NCBI RefSeq assembly: GCF_006149005.1
Contig: NZ_VBSL01000005.1
Span: forward strand, 186,338-250,337
Direction: 5' to 3'
Length of the DNA stretch: 64,000 bases
DNA from: Larkinella sp. C7
Lineage (GTDB): Bacteria > Bacteroidota > Bacteroidia > Cytophagales > Spirosomataceae
The translations under genes were made by a program, and so were the position numbers. The notes beneath the pieces were generated by a model that was given only the letters and a program-made list of their open reading frames with translations, was not told the origin of the DNA and ran no database searches. This document shows, piece after piece, positions 53,781-62,275 of the stretch (the stretch's first letter is position 1; each line of letters opens with the position of its first letter).

Positions 53781-54221
53781 ATGAAAAAAACACATATTCT
53801 CGGTATTGTCGTGATTGCCCTGGCAATCGGTATCATCATCTCCACGGCGGGGGATGCCAGTTCCTACGTGACTTTCACCCAGGCGGCTGAACTGGCGAAA
53901 AGTGGCGAATCCGACGGCGTTCACGTCGTGGGCACGCTGACTAAAGACGCTCAGGGCAAGATCATCAACATGGTGTATCAACCCCAGGTCGACCCCAACC
54001 GCTTTGAATTTACGCTGGTCGACACCGAAAACCACCTCCAGAAAGTGGTCTACAACTCGCCCAAACCGCAGGACTTCGACCGTTCCGAACAGGTGGTGGT
54101 CATCGGCAGCATGCAGGGCGATCATTTCCGGGCCGACAAAATCCTGCTGAAATGTCCGTCGAAATACCAGGATAACAAGCTGGAAACGAAGGAGTACGAA
54201 GCAAAAACGGCAAAGTTATAA
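53781..54221 (+). CDS. ccmE: Cytochrome c maturation protein CcmE, cysteine variant
   Basis: This 146-residue protein has an N-terminal anchor helix (about 6-22) and the OB-fold of CcmE: VHVVGTLTKDAQGKIINMVYQ, RFEFTLVDTENHLQKVVYN, QVVVIGSMQGDHFRADKILLKCPSKYQDNK. At the position of the haem-binding His of E. coli (HxxxY) this protein has Cys125 in CPSKY (CxxxY); the codon is TGT. Cys-type CcmE is known from some archaea and Desulfovibrio-type systems. It carries haem from CcmC to CcmF at the periplasmic face. Confidence 0.93.
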   Translation: MKKTHILGIVVIALAIGIIISTAGDASSYVTFTQAAELAKSGESDGVHVVGTLTKDAQGKIINMVYQPQVDPNRFEFTLVDTENHLQKVVYNSPKPQDFDRSEQVVVIGSMQGDHFRADKILLKCPSKYQDNKLETKEYEAKTAKL

Positions 54222-54232
54222 ACGGATGGCGA

Positions 54233-54357
54233 GATGGTTCTGATGGGTGAAAATGGTTGAGTGGATAGGTCATGATTGAAAGCGTTCGATCACCTAACCA
54301 TTTTTAACCATCAAAGCCATTCAACCATTTTTAACCATCAAAACCATTCAATCATTC
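54233..54357. repeat. ATGGTT-based inverted repeats with 27-bp direct repeat
   Basis: The left side (GATGGTTCTGATGGGTGAAAATGGTTGAG) faces two 27-bp direct copies (54296-54322 and 54323-54349, one difference) rich in AACCATTTTTAACCATC, giving alternative stems. It fills the gap between ccmE and ccmF and creates a spurious upstream start for ccmF. Confidence 0.75.
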
Positions 54358-54362
54358 CAAGC

Positions 54363-56999
54363 ATGATTCATACAACCGTCGGTAATATCGGCCACCTTTT
54401 TGTTATTATATCCTTTGTTACGGCCCTGATGTCCACGTTTGCCTACCTCCGGATTTCACTGGCGGGTAGCGAACTGTTGCAAAACAAGCGGGAGATAACG
54501 CAGTGGCGCTGGCTGGCCCGGGGTGCTTTTTACCTCCACGGTGTGGCCATTTTCGGTATCGTCGCCTGTCTGTTCTACATCATTTCCAATCATTATTACG
54601 AATACCATTACGCCTGGAATTACTCGTCGCGCGCGTTGCCGGCCGAATACATCATCTCGAGCTTCTGGCACGGACAGGAAGGCAGTTTTCTGCTCTGGCT
54701 GTTCTGGAACGTGATTCTGGGCATTGTCCTGATTCAAACCAACCGCGACGACCGGGCGAAAAGCCTCAGTTCGCGCCAGTGGGAAGCCCCCATGATGACG
54801 GTTTTTGCGCTGGTTCAGGCGTTTCTGGCGTCCATGATTCTGGGTGTAGTTTTTGGTGATACTTTCAAAGTGGGTAGTTCACCGTTCATATTAATGCGGG
54901 ATGCATTGGCCGATATACCCATTTTCACCAGCAATCCGAATTACATTCCGGAAGACGGCAAGGGCATGAACCCGCTGCTGCAAAATTACTGGATGGTTAT
55001 TCACCCGCCGACTCTCTTCCTGGGCTATGCTACCACGCTGATTCCGTTTGCTTTTTGCATTGCCGGTTTGTGGAAAAACGAGCCGAAAGAATGGATGCGT
55101 CCCGCGCTGCCCTGGGCGTTGTTTTCGGCGATGGTGCTGGGCGTCGGGATTCTGATGGGCGGCTACTGGGCTTACGAAACGCTTAATTTTGGGGGGTACT
55201 GGAACTGGGACCCGGTCGAAAACTCGGTGTTGGTGCCCTGGATGGTCCTGATTGCGTCCATTCACGCCATGCTGATTGCCAAAAAGAGTTCAACCGGTTT
55301 GAAAACCGCCATCATTCTTTCCGTAGCCACTTTTCTTCTGATTCTGTATTCGACCTTCCTGACCCGCAGCGGTATTCTGGGCAATGCCTCGGTTCACTCC
55401 TTTACGGATTTAGGGCTTTCTGGTCAGTTGCTGATTTACATGCTGGTTTTCGTGGCCATGGCCGTGGTGTTGATCAGTTTCAAGTGGAAATTGATCGAGA
55501 AAGACGAAGAAGAAACTTCCGTGTATTCCAAAGAATTCTGGCTGTTCATCGGTGCCATTGTGCTCTGTCTGGCCGGTTTTCAGGTCCTGAACACCACCTC
55601 TTTTCCGGTTTACAACAAAATTGGTGAAGCCTTCGGATTCAGCCCCAACATCGCCATGCCCGCCGATCAGGTGGCGCACTACAACAAATTCCAGATCTGG
55701 TTTTTCTCGGCCATTGCGCTGTTGACAGGGATCGGGCAATTCATCTGGTGGCGGAAAGTGGGCAAAGGCAACCTGAACTCCCTCATTACTTCCGGCATCA
55801 TTACGATGTTCATCAGTGGCGGTTTGATTGCGTATGGGGACATTACGAAACCGGCCTTCATGGTGCTGCTCACCACATCGGTTTTCGCCATTGTTGCGAA
55901 TTCCAGCATTTTGTGGGGCGTCGTTCGGGGGAATTACAAGCTGTCGGGTGGCGCAGTGGCGCACATTGGCGTGGCTCTGATGCTGATCGGGATTTTGTTT
56001 TCGTCGGGTTATTCCAAAATTGTCTCCCTGAACAACACCGGTTTGCTGATTTCGAAAGGGGAAGATTTTACGAAAAACGACAACAAGGAAAACAAGGAAA
56101 ACGTCATCCTGTGGTTGAATCAGCCGCAGAAAATGAGCGGTTATCTGCTGACCTACCGGGGCCAGCGGATCGAAATTCGCGACGTGCCGGACTACGTTCC
56201 CCGCAACTGGGTCGAGCCAATTGTGGGCGCCACGCCGGAGCTGAGTTTTCACGGCATTGCGACCCGGGATATTGAACAAAACGGCAAGCTGTACCACAAA
56301 AAAGGCGATACCGTTGCCCTGCACCCCGAAAACACCTATTACGAAGTGGAATACCGCGAACCGGGAGGCAAAATTTTCACCTTGTATCCGCGTGGTCAGA
56401 TCAACGAGCAAATGGGCGCAGGCGGTTTTCTGCCCTCGCCGGACATTCGCCGGATGCCGGGCAAAGACTTGTATACCTACGTCGCGACGGTTCCTGACCC
56501 CAGCAGCGAAGGCACCTGGAGCCCGACGGAAACCTACCGGATTGCCCCCAAAGACACCTTCTTTGTGAATGACTACGTAGCGGTTTTTGATAACATCATT
56601 CAAACCCGCGAAATCGAAGGAACGCCCCTCGGGCCAAACGATGCGGCCGTCAAAGCCGTGGTTCGTGTGCTGGACAAGGAGCGGGAATATACCCTGTCGC
56701 CGGCCTTCATCATCAAGGACCGCATGGTGGGCCGGAAGGCCGAAACCAACGAAGAACTCGGTTTACGGCTTCAATTGAACGAAATCGACCCGCGAACCGG
56801 CCTGTTTACCTTCACGGCCAACACCACCCAGCGCGATTACATCGTGATGAAAGCCAAGGAAATGCCGCTCATCAACCTGCTCTGGATCGGGACGTTTGTG
56901 CTCGTCATCGGTTTTTCGATGGCTGCGATTCGTCGCTACCGGGAATTCACCAAGATGCGGGACAAAAAGAAGCCGACGCTGGTGGGCAGTTCGCAGTAG
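54363..56999 (+). CDS. ccmF: Haem lyase CcmF
   Basis: The frame opens at 54276 inside a repeat, but ATG 54363 (MIHTTVGNIGHLFVI) is chosen, giving 878 residues. It matches CcmF: SSFWHGQEGSFLLWLFW, GGYWAYETLNFGGYWNWDPVENSVLVPW (the WWD-type haem handling region), FLTRSGILGNASVHSF, and a soluble C-terminal part. The large periplasmic segment after residue 590 is longer than in proteobacteria. It ligates haem to apocytochrome with CcmE. A small membrane gene follows 7 bp later. Confidence 0.95.
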   Translation: MIHTTVGNIGHLFVIISFVTALMSTFAYLRISLAGSELLQNKREITQWRWLARGAFYLHGVAIFGIVACLFYIISNHYYEYHYAWNYSSRALPAEYIISSFWHGQEGSFLLWLFWNVILGIVLIQTNRDDRAKSLSSRQWEAPMMTVFALVQAFLASMILGVVFGDTFKVGSSPFILMRDALADIPIFTSNPNYIPEDGKGMNPLLQNYWMVIHPPTLFLGYATTLIPFAFCIAGLWKNEPKEWMRPALPWALFSAMVLGVGILMGGYWAYETLNFGGYWNWDPVENSVLVPWMVLIASIHAMLIAKKSSTGLKTAIILSVATFLLILYSTFLTRSGILGNASVHSFTDLGLSGQLLIYMLVFVAMAVVLISFKWKLIEKDEEETSVYSKEFWLFIGAIVLCLAGFQVLNTTSFPVYNKIGEAFGFSPNIAMPADQVAHYNKFQIWFFSAIALLTGIGQFIWWRKVGKGNLNSLITSGIITMFISGGLIAYGDITKPAFMVLLTTSVFAIVANSSILWGVVRGNYKLSGGAVAHIGVALMLIGILFSSGYSKIVSLNNTGLLISKGEDFTKNDNKENKENVILWLNQPQKMSGYLLTYRGQRIEIRDVPDYVPRNWVEPIVGATPELSFHGIATRDIEQNGKLYHKKGDTVALHPENTYYEVEYREPGGKIFTLYPRGQINEQMGAGGFLPSPDIRRMPGKDLYTYVATVPDPSSEGTWSPTETYRIAPKDTFFVNDYVAVFDNIIQTREIEGTPLGPNDAAVKAVVRVLDKEREYTLSPAFIIKDRMVGRKAETNEELGLRLQLNEIDPRTGLFTFTANTTQRDYIVMKAKEMPLINLLWIGTFVLVIGFSMAAIRRYREFTKMRDKKKPTLVGSSQ

Positions 57000-57006
57000 C
57001 CGTTTT

Positions 57007-57234
57007 ATGAAAATCAGAGAAACCGTTCTTATTTCCCTTTCCATCGGCTGCCTCATATTATGGGTTCTGGAGTTCCGGCGGACGCGTACATTTGGCGAAC
57101 ATTACTGGCTAATTATGCTGTGTCTGGCGTTTTTGCTGGCTTTTATGTATGTTCGTGGCGTACACCTGAATTCGGTCAAACAAAAACCAAACGTTCCGGT
57201 GAAACCAACCCGAAAAAAGAAGAAAAAGTCTTGA
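57007..57234 (+). CDS. Small membrane protein between ccmF and gldE
   Basis: A longer frame begins at 56896 within ccmF, but ATG 57007, 7 bp after the ccmF stop, gives 75 residues: two hydrophobic segments (about 6-21 and 34-48) and a basic tail (NVPVKPTRKKKKKS). The helix hairpin with a cytoplasmic polylysine end suggests an inner-membrane protein. No family was recognised. It is in operon with ccmF and gldE. Confidence 0.7.
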   Translation: MKIRETVLISLSIGCLILWVLEFRRTRTFGEHYWLIMLCLAFLLAFMYVRGVHLNSVKQKPNVPVKPTRKKKKKS

Positions 57235-57267
57235 ACCGCACGGACGGCCCCGCGGTTCAGAAACCCT

Positions 57268-58563
57268 ATGGAATCCTACAGTATTCTCCTCGGAGCATTC
57301 GTGGCACTGGTGCTGGCCGGTTTTTTCTCGGCAGTCGAGATGGCCTACCAATCGGTGAACCGGCTTTATTTTGAACTGCACAGTAAACAGGGGCCCTTGG
57401 GCGAGAAGCTGGTATCAGCCTTTCTGAAACAACCCATTCTGTTTGTTGGCACCACCCTGACCGGGAATACGCTCTTTCTGGTGTTATATGGTGTGCTGGG
57501 CGTGACGGCCCTCAACCCGTTTCTGTCGGCCTACGTCCCGGATGCGTTCAACCATCCCGTTACGCTGATCGTCATCGAAACGCTGATTCTAACGGTTGTT
57601 TTCATGCCGTTCGCGGATTATGTTCCCAAAAGCCTGGCGCTCATTCACCCCGATGCGTTCATGGAAAGGCTGGCCATCCCGATTTGGGTCATCTACAAGG
57701 CCATTGCCCCCATCGTTCGGCTGATGGTCTGGCTCACCAAAGGCATCGTCAAGATTATTCCGGGAAGTCAGTACTCCGAAGTCCGGCCGGTTTTTGGGCT
57801 GATCGACCTGAACCACTACCTTCAGCAGTTCAACCAGCAGAAACAGCAGGTCGATTCGAGTCAGGAAGAAATCGACATCGACACCGAAATCCTGAACAAT
57901 GCCATCGATTTCCGCAATGTAGCCGTGCGGGATTGCATGATTCCGCGGACGGAAATTACGGCCGTGGATGTGGAAGACAGCATTGAAGAGTTGAAGAAAT
58001 GTTTTCAGGACAGCGGCCACTCAAAAATTGTCGTATACCGTGACAACATTGACGATGTGATCGGCTATTGCCACGCCCTCGCCCTGTTTCAGAAACCACA
58101 AACCATCGAGAGCATCCTGACGCCCATTCGGGTTGTGCCGGACAGTATGCCCGCCCGGTTGTTGCTCGAAAAGTTTCTGGCCGAACGCAGAAGTCTCGCT
58201 TTGGTGGTCGATGAATTCGGGGGGACATCGGGTCTGGTCAGCGTCGAGGATTTGGTCGAACAGATTTTCGGCGAGATTCAGGACGAATACGACACCAACG
58301 AAGACTGGGACGAACGGCAACTGGACGACAACACCTGGCTTCTGAGCGCCCGGCACGAAATCGAAAATCTGAATGAAAAGTACGGCTGGGGCATTCCGGA
58401 AGGCGATTATGACACCCTGGGCGGTTTAATTTTATCGATCAATGGCGAAATTCCGAACGTAAACGATGTGATTGAAATGCCGCCGTTTACGTTTACAATT
58501 CTGTCGATGACGGAAGCCCGGATCGATCTGGTGCGGGTTCAGATTGTTCAGAAGGAAGACTAG
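57268..58563 (+). CDS. gldE: Gliding motility-associated GldE (CNNM/CorC-type protein)
   Basis: This 431-residue protein has the DUF21/CNNM membrane domain (about 5-175: FFSAVEMAYQSVNR, FVGTTLTGNTLFLVLYG, PKSLALIHP), tandem CBS domains (about 205-330: RDCMIPRTEITAVD, SKIVVYRDNIDDVIGY, FGGTSGLVSVEDLVEQIFGEI) and a C-terminal CorC_HlyC domain (DTLGGLILSINGEIPN). GldE is tied to gliding in flavobacteria, although related genes occur in non-gliders and may export magnesium or cobalt. Co-location with ccm genes suggests shared envelope expression. It is followed by a tandem repeat. Confidence 0.88.
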   Translation: MESYSILLGAFVALVLAGFFSAVEMAYQSVNRLYFELHSKQGPLGEKLVSAFLKQPILFVGTTLTGNTLFLVLYGVLGVTALNPFLSAYVPDAFNHPVTLIVIETLILTVVFMPFADYVPKSLALIHPDAFMERLAIPIWVIYKAIAPIVRLMVWLTKGIVKIIPGSQYSEVRPVFGLIDLNHYLQQFNQQKQQVDSSQEEIDIDTEILNNAIDFRNVAVRDCMIPRTEITAVDVEDSIEELKKCFQDSGHSKIVVYRDNIDDVIGYCHALALFQKPQTIESILTPIRVVPDSMPARLLLEKFLAERRSLALVVDEFGGTSGLVSVEDLVEQIFGEIQDEYDTNEDWDERQLDDNTWLLSARHEIENLNEKYGWGIPEGDYDTLGGLILSINGEIPNVNDVIEMPPFTFTILSMTEARIDLVRVQIVQKED

Positions 58564-58623
58564 AGGCTAGAGCAGAGACAAGAGAGTAAAGACATTCTCT
58601 TAAATCCGTTACCACCTCTCTTT

Positions 58624-58693
58624 TCTCACTTCTCTATTCTCACTTCTCTATTCTCACTTCTCTATTCTCACTTCTCTATTCTCACTTCTCTAT
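58624..58693. repeat. Five copies of a 14-bp tandem repeat
   Basis: Five exact copies of TCTCACTTCTCTAT lie between two convergent genes. A GA-rich stretch just upstream (58565-58600) can pair imperfectly with it, and carries the AGACAAGAGAGTAAAGACA core (58576-58594), also present near 53709. Confidence 0.9.
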
Positions 58694-58700
58694 TCTAAAA

Positions 58701-59486
58701 TCACCCCTGCTCAAACCACTCCCGAAACACAGCGGCTTTTTCTTTGCTGATGGTCAATTCGGTCGTGGCCGGTTTTCGGAGGGTGACAATCAGTTTGCCG
58801 CTGTAATGCGATTGATAACCCGCGATCGCATGCAGATTGACCAGACACTGGCGGTTGGCCCGAATGAAAACATCCGGGTCGGTCAGTTCTTCCAGTTCAT
58901 CCAGTGAGCCATAATCCGTCACCAGTTTCTGCCCGTCCATCGTATAAAGATAAATCAGCTCATCCCGGCAGAAATACGCCACGTTTTCTTCCAGAACCGG
59001 CACAATATTCCGGAGATAATGCGCCATAAACCGGTGTTTGTACTTTTTCGTCGGTGCTGATACGTCCGCCAGTAAATCCCGGAGCTGATCCCGAAAATCG
59101 GCCGACGTACCGCCCTGCCGCCAACGGTGGTATTTGTCGAAAGCAGCTTTCAATTCGTCCGGTTCGACTGGTTTCAGCAGATAATCGATGCTGTTGAGTT
59201 TGAACGCCCGAATGGCATACTCGTCGTAGGCTGTCGTAAAAATGATGGGACACTTCGGATTGATTACACGGTAGATATCAAAACTGACTCCGTCTGAAAG
59301 TTGAATATCGGACAGGATCAAATCCGGCTCCGGTAGATCGGTGGCGCGGTGGCGGCCAAACCACTCCAGCGCCATCTGAACACTCTCCAGCGGACCCTCG
59401 AGATGGGCCTCCGGCTCCAGTTGCCGAACCAGTCGGGCCAACGTTTTGGCAACCAGCGGTTCATCTTCGATCAGTAAAATAGTCAT
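58701..59486 (-). CDS. LytTR-type response regulator
   Basis: This 261-residue protein has a receiver domain (1-120) with acidic Glu7/Asp8, the phosphoacceptor Asp60 in DLILSDIQLSDGVS, and Lys in YLLKPVEPDELK. A C-terminal LytTR DNA-binding domain (about 155-260) has ENVAYFCRDELIYLYT and FIRANRQCLVNLHAIAGYQ. Its natural partner is a LytS-type histidine kinase, and one is encoded at 60571 on the same strand; two unrelated genes lie between. Confidence 0.94.
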   Translation of the reverse strand: MTILLIEDEPLVAKTLARLVRQLEPEAHLEGPLESVQMALEWFGRHRATDLPEPDLILSDIQLSDGVSFDIYRVINPKCPIIFTTAYDEYAIRAFKLNSIDYLLKPVEPDELKAAFDKYHRWRQGGTSADFRDQLRDLLADVSAPTKKYKHRFMAHYLRNIVPVLEENVAYFCRDELIYLYTMDGQKLVTDYGSLDELEELTDPDVFIRANRQCLVNLHAIAGYQSHYSGKLIVTLRKPATTELTISKEKAAVFREWFEQG

Positions 59487-59572
59487 GCCTTTTTACGCTC
59501 AAAATCGCATTTTATTAAACATTCGCTGAATGATCCAGTTAAAATAGGTAATAATCAACACACCTTGCAATC

Positions 59573-60025
59573 ATGACAAACGACGAAATCGTTGACTCTC
59601 TGAATGATCTGGTTAAAATAAATAACGACCGCATCAATGGTTTTGAAAAAGCCGCCGAGGACATTGAAGACGCCGAACTGGCTTCTCTCTTCAAGAACCT
59701 GACTTCACAAAGCCGGAAATTCCGGAGCGAACTGGCCGACAGCATCGTTCGCATTGGCGGACAGGTTCCCGGTGTTGAAGAAACCAGTACCGGCAGCAAA
59801 ATTCACCGGGCCTGGATCGACATCAAATCGGCCTTTACGGGCAAAGATCGCCATACCGTACTTGAATCCTGCGTTTTTGGCGAAAATGCTGCGGTTGAAG
59901 AATACGAAGAAACGCTGGAAGATGAAAGCATTCCTTCTTACATCCGCCAAACCCTCAGCGCCCAGCTCGACGAACTCCGCCAGACCCGCGATCAAATCGC
60001 GACGCTGCGGGATGTTACTGAGTAA
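59573..60025 (+). CDS. PA2169/DUF2383 four-helix-bundle protein
   Basis: This 150-residue protein is wholly helical and matches the DUF2383 family: SLNDLVKINNDRINGFEKAAEDIED, SLFKNLTSQSRKFRSELADSIVRIGG, GSKIHRAWIDIKSAFTGKDRHTVLESCVFGENAAVEEYEETLED. Such proteins resemble ferritin-like bundles and often appear under stress control. The conserved Glu residues could bind metal; that is inference. It is convergent with the 120-aa gene. Confidence 0.92.
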   Translation: MTNDEIVDSLNDLVKINNDRINGFEKAAEDIEDAELASLFKNLTSQSRKFRSELADSIVRIGGQVPGVEETSTGSKIHRAWIDIKSAFTGKDRHTVLESCVFGENAAVEEYEETLEDESIPSYIRQTLSAQLDELRQTRDQIATLRDVTE

Positions 60026-60041
60026 AATCTGAAATAATAGC

Positions 60042-60134
60042 GAATAATGAATGTTGAATAGCGAATAACGAAAGAGAGCTGATTTTTTTGCTTTGGTTCT
60101 GACTTCGTTATTCGCTATTCAACATTCATTATTC
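60042..60134. repeat. 31-bp perfect inverted repeat
   Basis: Arms 60042-60072 and 60104-60134 are exact complements around a 31-nt loop. Each arm is built from GAATA/GAAT repeats. The right arm overlaps the stop codon of the 120-aa gene. It may terminate both convergent genes. Confidence 0.9.
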
Positions 60135-60491
60135 AATATTCTCTTTTTGTTTTCCTTTCCTTCCCAATCCCGTCGAAACCGCATCCAGCGTAGTCGCCAG
60201 TTCCTGAAGTTTTCCTTTCATTTCTTCTTCCGCATTCTCCAGACTTTTCCGGGTCAGCTTCGCCAGTGAATGCAGCGACTCGGCAATTAGCAGGCTTTTT
60301 CCGGTGGCCAGTGCCGCCTTCAGTTGCTCCAGTTCATCCGAAATATCGTCCAGAACCAGGTGGCCCGATCCGAGCGCCCGGACCCATTGATCAATAAAGC
60401 TATTGGCCATCGGTTGCAAATGAACCGGATCGGTAGTCAACTCCCGGAGCGTAATGTCCAGCAGTTGGTCGGCGTTGTGTGCGTGCGTCAT
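60129..60491 (-). CDS. Hypothetical helical protein
   Basis: This 120-residue protein has no recognised family. It is mostly helical with a coiled-coil-like C-terminal half (SDELEQLKAALATGKSLLIAESLHSLAKLTRKSLENAEEEM). The C-terminus is basic. Its last codons lie in the right arm of the 31-bp inverted repeat, so the true end may have been shaped by the element. It lies between the response regulator and histidine kinase genes. Confidence 0.65.
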   Translation of the reverse strand: MTHAHNADQLLDITLRELTTDPVHLQPMANSFIDQWVRALGSGHLVLDDISDELEQLKAALATGKSLLIAESLHSLAKLTRKSLENAEEEMKGKLQELATTLDAVSTGLGRKGKQKENIE

Positions 60492-60570
60492 AGTTTTTCA
60501 CGAAATGATGATTGCGCACAATGTACGACGATTGGCCATTCATTTGTTATTTTTCAGAGTTCATTTTTCA

Positions 60571-61596
60571 TTAAACCAAGGGAACGCTCACCCGAAACCG
60601 GTCATTGTGTTCCTCCACCTTCACATCCTTCTCGCTCAAAAAGTGGTATAAAGCTTTCAGATTGGTCAACCCTTGCCCATTCGATGTTTCAACCCGCGGT
60701 TTTCGTTGCAGGTTATTTTCGACGGAGACGTACTCTTTATCCGCCACGATCTGAATGGTCAGCGGCTGCCCGGCATTGGCAATATTGTGCTTGATGGCAT
60801 TCTCAATCAAAATTTGTAAGGTCACCGGCACAATGGCTTTATCGGCGTAGGCCGGTGGGATTTTCACCTGAATATCAAGTGAGCCGTTAAAGCGGGTTTT
60901 CAGGAGCAGAATGTAGTTATTTATAAAGTCGGTTTCGGTGGTTAAACTCACCAGATCCTTATCCTTGTGTTGGATGACATACCGGAATACTTTCGATAAT
61001 TGCCGCAAAAATTGCGACGCTAAATCCGGATTTTCGTGAATTAAGCCGTCCAGCGACGACAAACTATTGAAGAGGAAATGCGGACTAATCTGGTTTTTCA
61101 AACTATCGAGTTGCACCTGAATTTTTTCCTTTTCGAGTTGGGTCGCCCGAATGGCATTCTCCTGCCATTGTTTCAGGAAATGACTGGCAATAAAGCCCAG
61201 ACATACCACCGTATTCGCTAAAAAAACCGTCATCCCAATAATGATCACGCTAAACCGGTTCAGTAAAGGAACGCTCGTTAATTGTGCCGATAATAACTCG
61301 GTATAAACAAAATAACTAATTACCAAATACACGGTTTTTACAATGCCCCACCCACCAATAATCTGAATCACAACGCGTAATTTGATGTTTTTTTCAAAAG
61401 GTAAGCGTCGGTTCAGGTAGTCGTTAAACCAGTAATGAAACAGCCAGATGGCGTTCAAAACAAAAAAGGATAAAAAGAATAATTCAACCTGAATCTGCCA
61501 CGTAATATCAGGCATCAGCCACTGCCGACCCACCACGCCACCCAGCGCTCCCCACAGCAACAGCAGCTCGACGTATTTGTTAAACTTGATTTTCAT
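60571..61596 (-). CDS. LytS-type sensor histidine kinase
   Basis: This 341-residue protein has four predicted transmembrane helices (about 10-25, 36-55, 72-98 and 112-138). The His_kinase domain follows: ISPHFLFNSLSSLDGLI with phosphoacceptor His173, then LQILIENAIKHNI, the N-box, and GQGLTNLKALYHFL in the ATP lid. There is no extracellular sensory domain, so it probably senses the membrane or a partner. Its start overlaps the ABC ATPase gene by 17 bp, making it the last gene of that operon. The matching LytTR regulator is at 58701. Confidence 0.93.
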   Translation of the reverse strand: MKIKFNKYVELLLLWGALGGVVGRQWLMPDITWQIQVELFFLSFFVLNAIWLFHYWFNDYLNRRLPFEKNIKLRVVIQIIGGWGIVKTVYLVISYFVYTELLSAQLTSVPLLNRFSVIIIGMTVFLANTVVCLGFIASHFLKQWQENAIRATQLEKEKIQVQLDSLKNQISPHFLFNSLSSLDGLIHENPDLASQFLRQLSKVFRYVIQHKDKDLVSLTTETDFINNYILLLKTRFNGSLDIQVKIPPAYADKAIVPVTLQILIENAIKHNIANAGQPLTIQIVADKEYVSVENNLQRKPRVETSNGQGLTNLKALYHFLSEKDVKVEEHNDRFRVSVPLV

Positions 61597-62272
61597 GGCT
61601 GGAAATGATCATGCCGTCCGACATCTCGATAACCCGGTCGCAACCGGCGGCAAAGTCGGGGTCGTGGGTAACGGCAATAATGGTTTGGTGGTTTTCCTGC
61701 GCAATTTCGCGGAAAATATCGAAGACAATCCCGGTATTGGTCTTGTCCAGGTTTCCCGTTGGTTCGTCGCCCATCACAATGGTCGGATCATTGATCAAGG
61801 CGCGGGCGATGGCCACGCGTTGCTGTTGTCCGCCCGATAATTTGCTCGATAGTTTGCGGGCGTGGTCTTCCATTCCGATCATTTTCAGCTTTTCGTAGGC
61901 CCGGTGTTCCACCTCTTCTTGCGAATATTTTCCCAATTTTAAAGCCGGAAGCATCACGTTTTGTAAGGTGGTGAATTCCGGCAACAAAAAGTGAAACTGA
62001 AACACAAAACCGAGGTGTTCATTCCGAAACTTCGACAGATAATCCTGACTGCGACCCGTTAACGTCTGCCCATTAATTTCCAGCGTTCCTTCATACTCCG
62101 TATCCATCGTTGACAGCAAATACAACAGCGTCGATTTGCCACACCCCGACTTGCCAACGATCGCCAGGAATTCACCTTTATTGACTTCAAACGTCACATC
62201 TTTCAGCACCTGAAATCGATCGGGTTCGGTGAAGTACTTATTGAAATGCGATGCTTTTAATACCTTTTCCAT
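61580..62272 (-). CDS. ABC transporter ATP-binding protein (MacB/LolD type)
   Basis: This 230-residue ATPase has Walker A GKSGCGKS (39-46), the Q-loop FVFQFHFLLPEFTTLQNV, signature LSGGQQQRVAIARAL, Walker B IVMGDEPTGNLD and the switch His in VTHDPDF. The set is typical of LolD and MacB families, which drive lipoprotein release or efflux via a FtsX-type permease. The permease is encoded 3 bp upstream. It overlaps the histidine kinase gene by 17 bp. Confidence 0.95.
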   Translation of the reverse strand: MEKVLKASHFNKYFTEPDRFQVLKDVTFEVNKGEFLAIVGKSGCGKSTLLYLLSTMDTEYEGTLEINGQTLTGRSQDYLSKFRNEHLGFVFQFHFLLPEFTTLQNVMLPALKLGKYSQEEVEHRAYEKLKMIGMEDHARKLSSKLSGGQQQRVAIARALINDPTIVMGDEPTGNLDKTNTGIVFDIFREIAQENHQTIIAVTHDPDFAAGCDRVIEMSDGMIISSHENQV

Positions 62273-62275
62273 CGT

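Noticed and set aside
54276-54362. Upstream start of CcmF
   Set aside because: The extra 29 residues are encoded by the ATGGTT repeat and are not typical of CcmF.
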